NCBI RefSeq assembly: GCF_900102075.1
Contig: NZ_FNAV01000029.1
Location: 1-44,629 of the forward strand
Direction of reading: 5' to 3'
DNA length: 44,629 nt
Source: Salipiger thiooxidans
Lineage (GTDB): Bacteria; Pseudomonadota; Alphaproteobacteria; Rhodobacterales; Rhodobacteraceae
Shown: piece by piece, positions 1-6,528 of the stretch
Layout of the letters: each line of letters opens with the position of its first letter
Numbering within the stretch: the first letter of the stretch is position 1
Program-made: the position numbers and the translations under genes
The notes under the pieces: generated by a model
What the model was told of the DNA's origin: nothing
Database searches by the model: none
Seen by the model: only the letters and a program-made list of their open reading frames with translations

Positions 1-348
1 CCGTCAGCGCCTCAGCGCCGCCGGTGAGGGGCTATCTACGGATTACACCCGACACCCGCAAGCCCCCTTTCCCATTATTCGTCATCTTTTTTTCATCAGT
101 GAGAAGATGGCACGGATTTCAAAAGGTTAACTCATACGAAACGAGCCACTCATCCAATTCGCTCTGCCTCCCCCAAGGTCACCCAAGGCGCCCCGGCAGC
201 GCCCTGACGGCTTACCCACACGCTTATCCACAGATCGGCCCCTGCGGCCGCCCGGAATCGGCGGAATCGCCAGCGGAATCAGCGCGACACTCTGCTGATG
301 CCCAGGAGTCCCCAGGGGCAGCACTGGTCCGACGCCCCTGCAAACCCG
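1..348. other. Gene-free left edge with AT-rich zone; possible tail of a cut-off gene
   Basis: No convincing gene lies in this stretch. Bases 1-27 read in frame as PSAPQRRR followed by TGA, which could be the last residues of a plus-strand gene cut by the window edge, but eight residues cannot be assigned. Bases about 66-140 are clearly richer in A+T than the rest of the window and include a run of seven T (about 88-95). A weak inverted repeat (GGGGCT near 29 with AGCCCC near 60) flanks the start. The DnaA-box and GANTC elements further right are listed separately. Confidence 0.4.
212..280 (+). promoter_or_regulatory. Two tandem DnaA-box-like sites plus three GAATC (CcrM) sites; origin-like
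   Basis: TTACCCACA (212-220) and the consensus box TTATCCACA (224-232) lie in the same orientation with starts 12 bp apart. GAATC, a target of the alphaproteobacterial methylase CcrM (GANTC), occurs three times at 255-259, 264-268 and 276-280, each within a GGAATC repeat. The AT-rich zone to the left (66-140) would suit strand opening. Together these are the parts expected of an alphaproteobacterial replication origin, but no dnaA, hemE or parAB is in view, so the role is inferred. A DnaA-regulated promoter is the main alternative. Confidence 0.4.
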
Positions 349-1974
349 TCAGCCCTCGCCGCCCCCACATGTCTCGAGCGTCCAGAGCATCTGGAGCGCG
401 CGGAAATACTCGGGGTCGTGGCTCCACTTCGGCAGGAGCGCAGCCATGAGTTCGGGCGTCAGGTGCGGATTGCTGCCCTTCCACATCCGCGCGGCCTCCA
501 TCGCCTCGTCGCGCCGCCCCGCCAGCCAGAGCGTGCCATAGAGCATCCGGTAGGCCCAGGTCGCGCCGGGCCCGGCGCGGAGCCCCTGCTTCACCAGCGC
601 CACCGCCTCGTCGAAACGCCCGAGATTGCGCATCGCCGCGGACCGGCCGAACAGCACGTTGAAGTGGAACGGATCAAGCGGGCTCAGCCGCTCGCACTGG
701 TCGAAGTCGCGAAGCGCCTGCGCGGCGTCTCCCTTGTAGACGGAGTTCCAGCCGCGGCGCAGCCAGCCCCAGGCGTTGTTGGGATCGAGCAGCAGCGCCC
801 GGTCAACCAGCGCCGCCGCCTGCTCGAAGTCGTTCGCCGCCATGGAACAGGTCGCCCCGAGCGCCACCAGCGAAGCCGCGTCGTTCTGGACCAGAGGTCG
901 GGCCCGTTCGATAAGGTCGAGCGCCGCGTCCCGGTCTGAATGGCCATCCTCGCTCCAGAGGTAGCAGCACTGGTGCGCGTGGCACCACGCCTTGTAGGCC
1001 ATGGCCGGGGCGTAATCCGGCGCATGCTCAAGCGCACGGGACAGGAACCGCATGGCCTTGAGATTCTCTTCCGGCCGGTGCGACCAGAAATGAGGGAGCG
1101 CGCTGAGCGTGAGCTCGTAGGCGGTCCGCTCTTCCGGGGCGCGGCGGCGGGCCCGGGCGATCTCGGCGGCGCGCAGGTGCGGCGCGATCTGGCCGGCGAC
1201 GAGGGCGGCGATACGATCCTGCAGGTCGAAGAGGTCGTCGATGCGGTCGTCGAAATGCTCGGCCCAGATTGTCCGTCCGTCGCGCGCCGCCGCCAGATGC
1301 ACCGAAATCCGCACCCTCTGCCCCTGTTGCCGGACCGAGCCCTCGACCACGTAGTCGACGCCGAGCCGTGCTCCGACCGAAGCGACATCCCGGTCTCCGC
1401 CCCTCAACCCGAAGGCCGACTGGCGCGCGACGATGTGGAACTCGCGCACCCGCGACAACGCCGAGGTGATGTCCTCGACCACGCCCACCGCCAACATCTC
1501 GTCATCCGGCGCCCCGTAGCTCTGGAACGGCATCACCGCGAGCCCGGGCCGGCTGTCACGCGGCGGCGGTCCGGCGGGGTGAACCGGCTGCGGCCCGGCA
1601 TCCTGCGCGCTGCGTTCCTGCCGGAGCCAGTCCTCGAAGGCCTCCGAGGCCAGATCGAACCCCTCGAGAAAGCGCCCGCCGCCGGACAGGTCCGTGCCGA
1701 CCTTGCGCAGGTCGAGCCGCACGATCTGGCGATCCGCGGCGAGCAGCCCCTCGGGCAGGACCCGGCGCAGCACCGAAAGCTCCTGCCGCAGCGAGGCGCG
1801 TGCCTGCTCCTCTGCACGGTCGGACCAGAGCAGATCCGCCAGCGCCGCGCGCTCGGCGCGCATCTCGGGCTGTCTGGAGAGGTAGGCCATCATCGCCTGC
1901 CCCCGGCGCGACAGCTGGTCCGGGGCACCCGGGCCGCTGAGACGAAAGGGACCGTTGAGGTGAATCGTGAGCAT
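349..1974 (-). CDS. SARP-type winged-helix regulator with TolB-like domain and TPR repeats
   Basis: A 541-residue cytoplasmic protein. Residues 1-75 resemble the SARP/BTAD-type winged helix (opening LTIHLNGPFRL, then LLWSDRAEEQARASLRQELSVLRR). Residues about 143-265 carry the FlgO/TolB-like domain seen beside class III adenylate cyclases (LAVMPFQ..., then GARLGVDYVVEGSVR). The rest is TPR-like helical repeats (for example ALLLDPNNAWGW and ERLSPLDPFHFN). No cyclase catalytic domain is present, so it is probably a transcription regulator or signal integrator rather than an enzyme. It is transcribed away from the DUF1127 gene. The start is the ATG at 1974; no strong ribosome-binding site precedes it. 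Its target is unknown. Confidence 0.75.
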   Translation of the reverse strand: MLTIHLNGPFRLSGPGAPDQLSRRGQAMMAYLSRQPEMRAERAALADLLWSDRAEEQARASLRQELSVLRRVLPEGLLAADRQIVRLDLRKVGTDLSGGGRFLEGFDLASEAFEDWLRQERSAQDAGPQPVHPAGPPPRDSRPGLAVMPFQSYGAPDDEMLAVGVVEDITSALSRVREFHIVARQSAFGLRGGDRDVASVGARLGVDYVVEGSVRQQGQRVRISVHLAAARDGRTIWAEHFDDRIDDLFDLQDRIAALVAGQIAPHLRAAEIARARRRAPEERTAYELTLSALPHFWSHRPEENLKAMRFLSRALEHAPDYAPAMAYKAWCHAHQCCYLWSEDGHSDRDAALDLIERARPLVQNDAASLVALGATCSMAANDFEQAAALVDRALLLDPNNAWGWLRRGWNSVYKGDAAQALRDFDQCERLSPLDPFHFNVLFGRSAAMRNLGRFDEAVALVKQGLRAGPGATWAYRMLYGTLWLAGRRDEAMEAARMWKGSNPHLTPELMAALLPKWSHDPEYFRALQMLWTLETCGGGEG

Positions 1975-2162
1975 GGCGGGCCGTCAGGCGATGGAAAAGA
2001 TGAGGATCAAACCGAATTCACGAACGATCCTAGCAGGGTTACGACGTTTTTGCGAAGTGCGCGCCGGTTTTGACGGGAGATTTTACGCAGCGATTGCGAC
2101 GTAGCGTCAATCTCGGACTGCAGACCATCTACCTCCTCTCCCGTTTCAAAAGGATCGCTTCC

Positions 2163-2375
2163 ATGCCCCGTCCCATTTCAGAACCCTTCTCCATGACCCG
2201 CCCCACGTACGGGATTGGCGCCGTGGCCCTCGGCGCGCTGGCCGCGGTCCTGCGCCGCGATGCCCGGTGGCGCGAGACCCGCCGGATCGAGAAACTGACC
2301 GACGCGCAGCGCGACGACATGGGCCTGCCGCATCCGATGCCGCAGCCGCGCCGGTTCGAGCCACAGGGTTGGTGA
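2163..2375 (+). CDS. DUF1127 (YjiS-like) small protein
   Basis: A 70-residue basic protein. The C-terminal part, WRETRRIEKLTDAQRDDMGL, fits the DUF1127 pattern (Trp-Arg-x-x-Arg ... Leu-x-D ... D-hydrophobic-Gly-Leu). DUF1127 proteins are short, arginine-rich and often found near stress or membrane genes; some contribute to RNA or phosphate homeostasis in other alphaproteobacteria. A hydrophobic AVALGALAAVL stretch precedes the basic part. The ATG at 2163 is preferred over the in-frame start at 2070 because AAAGGA lies about 8 bp upstream and the family is normally 45-75 residues long. A strong terminator follows at 2427. Confidence 0.7.
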   Translation: MPRPISEPFSMTRPTYGIGAVALGALAAVLRRDARWRETRRIEKLTDAQRDDMGLPHPMPQPRRFEPQGW

Positions 2376-2426
2376 GCCCGTCGCTCGTGTCGCGACAACC
2401 GTTCAGGCCAGCAAAGACAAGAAGAA

Positions 2427-2458
2427 GGCGGGGCGCCCGTTCCCGGGGCCCCGCCTTT
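2427..2458 (+). terminator. Rho-independent terminator after the DUF1127 gene
   Basis: GGCGGGGC (2427-2434) pairs perfectly with GCCCCGCC (2448-2455), with a 13-base loop followed by TTT. It sits about 50 bp past the DUF1127 stop. A second imperfect hairpin at about 2479-2504 (GCGCCTCTC against GAGAGtGGCGC) lies just past the gcrA stop and may end gcrA transcription from the other strand. Confidence 0.75.
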
Positions 2459-2511
2459 CTGATGTCATAAATACAGGTGCGCCTCTCTATATGGAGAGTG
2501 GCGCCCGGGCC

Positions 2512-3108
2512 TCAGCGACGACGGTCGCGGCGCGAGGACATCGGCTGGAAGGCCACGCCCACATGAGCCTCGCAGTAGGGCTTGCCCTGCTGCACCGGCA
2601 AACCGCAGAACCAGAAGTCCTCGGTGGCGGGGTCGCCCACCGGCCACTTGCAGGTGCGCTCGGTCAGCTCCATCAGCGTGAGCTTCTTCGCCTTCTTCTC
2701 AACCTCGCTCACCTTGGCGAGCGCCTCGGGCGAGATCTCGTTGGCAGAGGGCTGCGGCGGCAGCGGCTGGCCGGCGGGGATGATCTGCTTGCGCGCCGGC
2801 GTCGGCACCGGGCGGGTTTCGGCAACGCTCGCCGCGGCGGTCTCGCGCGGCTTGGCCTCCGGCTCGGGCTCTGCGGGCTTGGGTGCCGGCTTGGCCTTGG
2901 CCTCCTTGACGGGCTTCGCTTCCTTCGCCGGTGCTGCCGCCGCCGGTGCGGGGCCCGATCCGGTACGGTTCGACAGCCCCAGGCGGTGAACCTTGCCGAT
3001 CACGGCATTGCGGGTCACCCCGCCGAGCTCCTTGGCGATCTGGCTGGCAGACTGGCCTTCCGCCCACATCTTCTTCAGCAGCTCGACGCGTTCATCGGTC
3101 CAGGACAT
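2512..3108 (-). CDS. gcrA: GcrA cell-cycle regulator
   Basis: GcrA is an alphaproteobacterial sigma-70 cofactor that activates promoters carrying methylated GANTC sites, linking transcription to the replication-dependent action of CcrM. This 198-residue protein opens with MSWTDERVELLKKMW and has the helix-turn-helix QSASQIAKELGGVTRNAVIGK (about 19-39), the diagnostic GcrA N-terminus. Residues about 50-105 are an Ala/Pro/Lys/Glu-rich linker. The conserved C-terminal domain carries Cys153, Cys168, Cys179 and His182 (RTCKWP ... FWFCGLP ... PYCEAH). The start is the ATG at 3108, with AAGGAAG upstream. It is divergent from the ABC permease. A terminator-like hairpin in its leader is described separately. 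Confidence 0.95.
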   Translation of the reverse strand: MSWTDERVELLKKMWAEGQSASQIAKELGGVTRNAVIGKVHRLGLSNRTGSGPAPAAAAPAKEAKPVKEAKAKPAPKPAEPEPEAKPRETAAASVAETRPVPTPARKQIIPAGQPLPPQPSANEISPEALAKVSEVEKKAKKLTLMELTERTCKWPVGDPATEDFWFCGLPVQQGKPYCEAHVGVAFQPMSSRRDRRR

Positions 3109-3123
3109 GGTGCTTCCTTAGTG

Positions 3124-3152
3124 AAAAAGGCGGCCCGGCATCGGGGCCGCCT
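3124..3152 (-). terminator. Terminator-like hairpin in the gcrA 5' leader
   Basis: Read on the minus strand, AGGCGGCCC pairs perfectly with GGGCCGCCT (plus-strand arms 3128-3136 and 3144-3152) around a 7-base loop and is followed at once by TTTTT. This is a canonical intrinsic terminator, yet it lies only about 15 bp upstream of the gcrA ATG on the same strand. It may attenuate gcrA or end a short leader RNA. Confidence 0.6.
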
Positions 3153-3229
3153 GGAAAATCCGCGGATGGCCCTATTGTAGTCATCGCACTGCGAGTTACA
3201 AGCCAAGCCCGCATAGGAAGGGATCCCAC

Positions 3230-4039
3230 ATGACCGACATCTCACGCAAAGGTCCGGGCGAGCGTCGTTTCGGCGCGGTGAACTGGCTCGGGCTGTTCAC
3301 GCTTTGCCGCCGCGAGGTGCTGCGCTTCGCCAATGTCTGGACCCAGACCCTGCTGGCGCCGCTGGTGACGGCCGGCCTGTTCCTGCTCATCTTCACCATC
3401 GCCATCGGCCCGCGTCGCGGAGACGTGATGGGGGTGCCGTTCACCAGCTTCATCGCGCCGGGCATCCTGATGATGACGGTGATCCAGAACGCCTTCGCCA
3501 ACACCTCGTCCTCGATCGTGATCTCGAAGGTGCAGGGCAATATCGTCGACACGCTGATGCCGCCGCTCGCCCCGTTCGAGCTGGTGCTCGGCTACCTCGC
3601 CGGCGGCGTGGCGCGCGGACTCATGGTCGCGGTGGCGATCACCCTCGGGCTCTGGCTGATCACCGGCCTCTTCCCGGCGCACCCGCTGGTGCTGCTGGTC
3701 TTCGCAACGCTGGGCGCGGCATTCCTGTCGTCGCTCGGGATGCTGGCGGGGCTCTGGGCCAACAAGTTCGACCAGATGGCGGCGATCACCAACTTCATCG
3801 TGACCCCGCTCGCCTTCCTGTCGGGCACCTTCTACTCGGTCGAGGCGCTGCCGCCGGTGCTCTATTCCATCACCCACTTCAACCCGGTGTTCTACCTGAT
3901 CGACGGCGCCCGCTTCGGGATGCTGGGGGTCAGCGACGCGAATCCGGTGCTCGGCTTCGCGGTGGCAGTGGCGGCGACAGCGGCAGTGATGCTGGCGGCG
4001 TGGTCGCTGTTTCGGACCGGCTGGCGGCTGAAGGCGTGA
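3230..4039 (+). CDS. ABC-2 type transporter permease (YadH/DrrB-like)
   Basis: A 269-residue inner-membrane protein with about six hydrophobic segments, a cytoplasmic N-terminus and the ABC-2 family signature in its second half (NFIVTPLAFLSGTFYSVEALP followed by HFNPVFYLIDGARFG), typical of YadH-like export permeases. It would pair with a separate ATPase; none is adjacent, so the partner must be encoded elsewhere. A clear ribosome-binding site (AGGAAGGG) sits 7 bp before the ATG. Its 3' end is overlapped antisense by the extended tail of the broken EamA gene. The substrate cannot be read from the sequence. Confidence 0.85.
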   Translation: MTDISRKGPGERRFGAVNWLGLFTLCRREVLRFANVWTQTLLAPLVTAGLFLLIFTIAIGPRRGDVMGVPFTSFIAPGILMMTVIQNAFANTSSSIVISKVQGNIVDTLMPPLAPFELVLGYLAGGVARGLMVAVAITLGLWLITGLFPAHPLVLLVFATLGAAFLSSLGMLAGLWANKFDQMAAITNFIVTPLAFLSGTFYSVEALPPVLYSITHFNPVFYLIDGARFGMLGVSDANPVLGFAVAVAATAAVMLAAWSLFRTGWRLKA

Positions 4040-4554
4040 CGGCCCCGGCGGGTCTCAGCAGGGCCTCGCGCCAGGCCAGAAGGCCCGCGCCCGCCACGAT
4101 GATCGCCGCGCCCAGCACCGAGATGCCGTCGGGCACGACGCCGAAGATCGCCATGTCGTAGAGCGTCGCGAAGACCAGCGTGGCATACCAGAAGGGCGAC
4201 ACGAAGCTCGTGTCCGCCCGCCGGATCGCCTGGATGAAGCAGCTCTGCGCGCCGGCCATCAGCACCCCGATGCCGGCCAGCGCCGCCCATTGCGCCGGAG
4301 TCGGCACCTTCCAGAACCAGAGCGCCGCCAAAGTCGCGATGACCGCGCCGATAAGGTTGTTGCCCAGCAGGATCTGGAACGCGCCCTCGCGGCCGCTCAG
4401 CCGCTTGATGACCACCAGCTCGGTCCCGAGGCAGATCGCAGCCCCCACCGCGAGCATTGCCGCCGGCTGGAACGCGTCGGGCGCGCAGCACCATGGCTCC
4501 GAAGAGCGCGATCATCCATGGCACAGCAGTGCGCGAGCCGGCGCGGCTTGGCAA
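3930..4554 (-). pseudogene. Degraded EamA/DMT-family transporter: N-terminal half missing, frameshifted
   Basis: The frame ending at 3930 encodes one EamA repeat (MLAVGAAICLGTELVVIKR ... AAIIVAGAGLLAWREALL), only about 150 of the usual 280-300 residues. Upstream homology continues in another frame (PWMIALFGAMVLR, about 4480-4530); restoring one GC dinucleotide in the GC run near 4482-4487 would rejoin the frames as ...MVLRAPDAFQPAAMLAVG. Before that the first EamA repeat is simply absent, because the NUDIX gene ends at 4583. The C-terminal tail (PSAASRSETATTPP...) is non-homologous and runs about 110 bp antisense into the ABC permease gene, suggesting loss of the native stop. A five-helix remnant could still be translated from the ATG at 4457, but it is unlikely to work. 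Confidence 0.75.
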
Positions 4555-4582
4555 GCGGCCATGCCGCGCGCGGTGGAACCGT

Positions 4583-5041
4583 TCAGACGCGGCGAAGAAG
4601 CTGGCGGAGAATCGGTTGCCGGCGCGGCCTGTCGCTCAGTGAGGTCAGCAGCTTGGACAGCTCGGGTTCATGCACGCGCTTGGCGGCGCCCTTGGGCGAG
4701 AACCACTTGCGCTTGCGCTCGTGCCTTTCCTTCCAGCTGCGCTTCAGCTTCTCGACGATCATCGGATAGACCTGCACCCGGCAGGGCATCACCGAGCCGT
4801 CGTCGAGCCGCTTGTCGTAGACGAAACTGCCGATCGCCTCCCGGCTGATGTAGCCCACGGCCCCGGCCTCTTCCACCGCCTCGATGGCGGCAGCATCCCA
4901 TGGCTTGCGGCCGTTCATCTCCCAGCCCTTGGGCATCACCCAGCGGCCCGTGTCCCGCGACGTGACCATCAGGACCTTGAGATTGCCTTTCTTGTCCCAG
5001 TGGATGGGCAGGGCTGCGATCTGCTCGCCGTAGCTGCTCAT
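4583..5041 (-). CDS. NUDIX hydrolase family protein with degenerate box
   Basis: A 152-residue protein of the NUDIX group that has PKGW before the box (WVMPKGWEMNGRKPWDAAA, then EAVEEAGAVG), similar to diphosphoinositol/dinucleotide polyphosphate hydrolases. The two metal-binding glutamates of the EExG core are present, but the first box Glu is replaced by Arg and the REUxEE Arg by Ile, so activity may be altered. The C-terminus is strongly basic (RPRRQPILRQLLRRV). The start is the ATG at 5041 (MSSYGEQIAALP). It stops about 30 bp before the remains of the EamA gene, so the deletion that removed the first half of EamA probably ended here. Confidence 0.75.
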   Translation of the reverse strand: MSSYGEQIAALPIHWDKKGNLKVLMVTSRDTGRWVMPKGWEMNGRKPWDAAAIEAVEEAGAVGYISREAIGSFVYDKRLDDGSVMPCRVQVYPMIVEKLKRSWKERHERKRKWFSPKGAAKRVHEPELSKLLTSLSDRPRRQPILRQLLRRV

Positions 5042-5157
5042 CTCACGAGACCCGCAAATCGCGTATCATCGGGTATCACTAATCCTCACACGTAATGAAC
5101 GTATGACGGTTTCGCGAAAAGTCCTGATAATCTCTTAACGCGGGCCCGGACACGGCA

Positions 5158-5186
5158 GCGCGCCGCCCGAGGGTCGGACGGCGCGC
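5158..5186 (-). terminator. Long hairpin downstream of cydX
   Basis: Arms 5158-5170 and 5174-5186 pair over 12 of 13 positions around a 3-base loop (GCGCGCCGcCCGA / TCGGaCGGCGCGC). It lies about 20 bp after the cydX stop and is the likely 3' end or stabiliser of the cydABX mRNA, although no clear T-run follows. Confidence 0.5.
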
Positions 5187-5206
5187 CTGAGGTTCGTAAA
5201 GGGGGA

Positions 5207-5344
5207 TCAGCGGACCGGCTGGTCGCCGTTGCAGTCGGCCTCGTCCACGATCCGAGAGTCGGTTCTCAACTCGAACCACATGGCGTTCAGCACCGCGAAG
5301 AGCGCCGCCAGCGGCAGACCGAGAAGCCAGGCAAAATACCACAT
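5207..5344 (-). CDS. cydX: Cytochrome bd oxidase small subunit CydX
   Basis: This 45-residue single-span membrane protein begins MWYFAWLLGLPLAALFAVLN, matching the MWYFAW-LG-N hallmark of CydX/YbgT, a structural subunit that stabilises the haem pocket of CydAB. It lies 15 bp after cydB on the same strand, with AAAGGA about 7 bp before the ATG at 5344. The tail after the helix is unusually long and acidic (DSRIVDEADCNGD...) compared with the roughly 37-residue enterobacterial protein, and contains one Cys. A longer overlapping reading frame hides it from length-based gene finding. Confidence 0.9.
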   Translation of the reverse strand: MWYFAWLLGLPLAALFAVLNAMWFELRTDSRIVDEADCNGDQPVR

Positions 5345-5359
5345 CGTGTCAGTCCTTTC

Positions 5360-6523
5360 TCAATAGACGCTCTCGGAGTTGGCGGTCACGTCGTCTTCGG
5401 TGACCTTGCCCCAGAGCACTTTGTAGACCCACGCCGTGTACATGAGGATGAGCGGCATGAAGATCAGGGCGGCCACCAGCATTACGAACAGCGTCAGGTG
5501 CGAGGACGAGCTGTCCCAGACCGTGAGCGAGCTGTTCGGGTCGACGATCGAGGGCAGGATGAACGGGAACATGGTCAGGCCCACGCTCGCGATGATCCCG
5601 GTGATGGCGAGCTTGGACCAGAGCAGAGTCGAGACCTCGTGCCCCTCGCGCAGCCCGCGGACCGCCATGGCGATGCCGGCAAAGCCCATGAGCGGCGCAA
5701 TCGCGATCCACGGACGCTCGGCATAGGCCGCAAGCCACGAGCCGCCGCGCGTCACCTCGGAATAGAGCGGATTCGACGGCCCGTCCTTGGCGACCTCGCC
5801 CACGACGGCGAAACCGTCGACGCCGAAGGCCAGCCAGAGCCCCGCCAGCGCATAGGCCACGGCCGCGACCATGCCCGCCACGGTGCCGATGGTCCGCGCA
5901 CGGATCTGCACCATGCCCTCGGTCTTCAGGGTCAGCCAGGCGGCGCCGTGCATTATCAGCATCGACAGCGAGACCACGCCCGACAGGATCGCGAAGGGCC
6001 GCAGCAGTCCGAGGAACTTGCCGTAGAAGGTGCCGTCGTACATCGGCATCAGGTCCTCGGTCAGGTGGAAGGGCACGCCCAGCAGCACGTTGCCCACCGC
6101 CACGCCGAACAGCAGCGCCGGTGCCGCGCCGCCCACGAAGAGCGCCCAGTCCCAGCCTCTCCGCCACGCCGCGCTGTCGCGCTTGGAGCGGTACTTGAAC
6201 CCCACCGGCCGCAGGATCAGCGCCGCGAGCACCGCGAACATCGCGAGATAGAAGCCCGAGAAGCTGACCGCGTAGAGCGGCGGCCACGCGGCGAAGATCG
6301 CCCCGCCGCCGAGGATGAACCAGACCTGGTTGCCTTCCCAGACCGGGCCGATGGTGTTGATGACCACGCGGCGCTCGGTGTCGGTCTTGCCGACGAAGGG
6401 CAGCAGGGCGCCCACGCCCATGTCGAAGCCGTCGGTCAGCGCGAAGCCGATCAGCAGCACGCCGAGCAGCCCCCACCAGATCACGCGCAGCAATTCGAAA
6501 CTCAGAAGATCATGCAGGATCAT
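5360..6523 (-). CDS. cydB: Cytochrome bd ubiquinol oxidase subunit II (CydB)
   Basis: A 387-residue inner-membrane subunit of the cytochrome bd quinol oxidase, which reduces O2 to water without pumping protons. Family hallmarks are LLIGFALTDGFDMGVGALLPF near the N-terminus, DTERRVVINTIGPVWEGNQVW, FRPVGF-like ILRPVGFKYRSK, and the C-terminal LILMYTAWVYKVLWGKVTEDDV. About eight to nine membrane spans are expected. The ATG at 6523 is preferred to the in-frame GTG at 6532: it matches the family start and has GGAG upstream. It follows cydA after 5 bp, consistent with translational coupling, and precedes cydX. Confidence 0.95.
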   Translation of the reverse strand: MILHDLLSFELLRVIWWGLLGVLLIGFALTDGFDMGVGALLPFVGKTDTERRVVINTIGPVWEGNQVWFILGGGAIFAAWPPLYAVSFSGFYLAMFAVLAALILRPVGFKYRSKRDSAAWRRGWDWALFVGGAAPALLFGVAVGNVLLGVPFHLTEDLMPMYDGTFYGKFLGLLRPFAILSGVVSLSMLIMHGAAWLTLKTEGMVQIRARTIGTVAGMVAAVAYALAGLWLAFGVDGFAVVGEVAKDGPSNPLYSEVTRGGSWLAAYAERPWIAIAPLMGFAGIAMAVRGLREGHEVSTLLWSKLAITGIIASVGLTMFPFILPSIVDPNSSLTVWDSSSSHLTLFVMLVAALIFMPLILMYTAWVYKVLWGKVTEDDVTANSESVY

Positions 6524-6528
6524 GTGCC

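Noticed and set aside
2094..2112. Small GACG-tag-CGTC palindrome upstream of the DUF1127 gene
   Set aside because: A 4-bp arm is too short to distinguish from chance at this base composition.
5079..5342. 87-codon minus-strand frame over the cydX region
   Set aside because: Arg-rich shadow composition; the overlapping frame encodes a clear CydX with its own ribosome-binding site.
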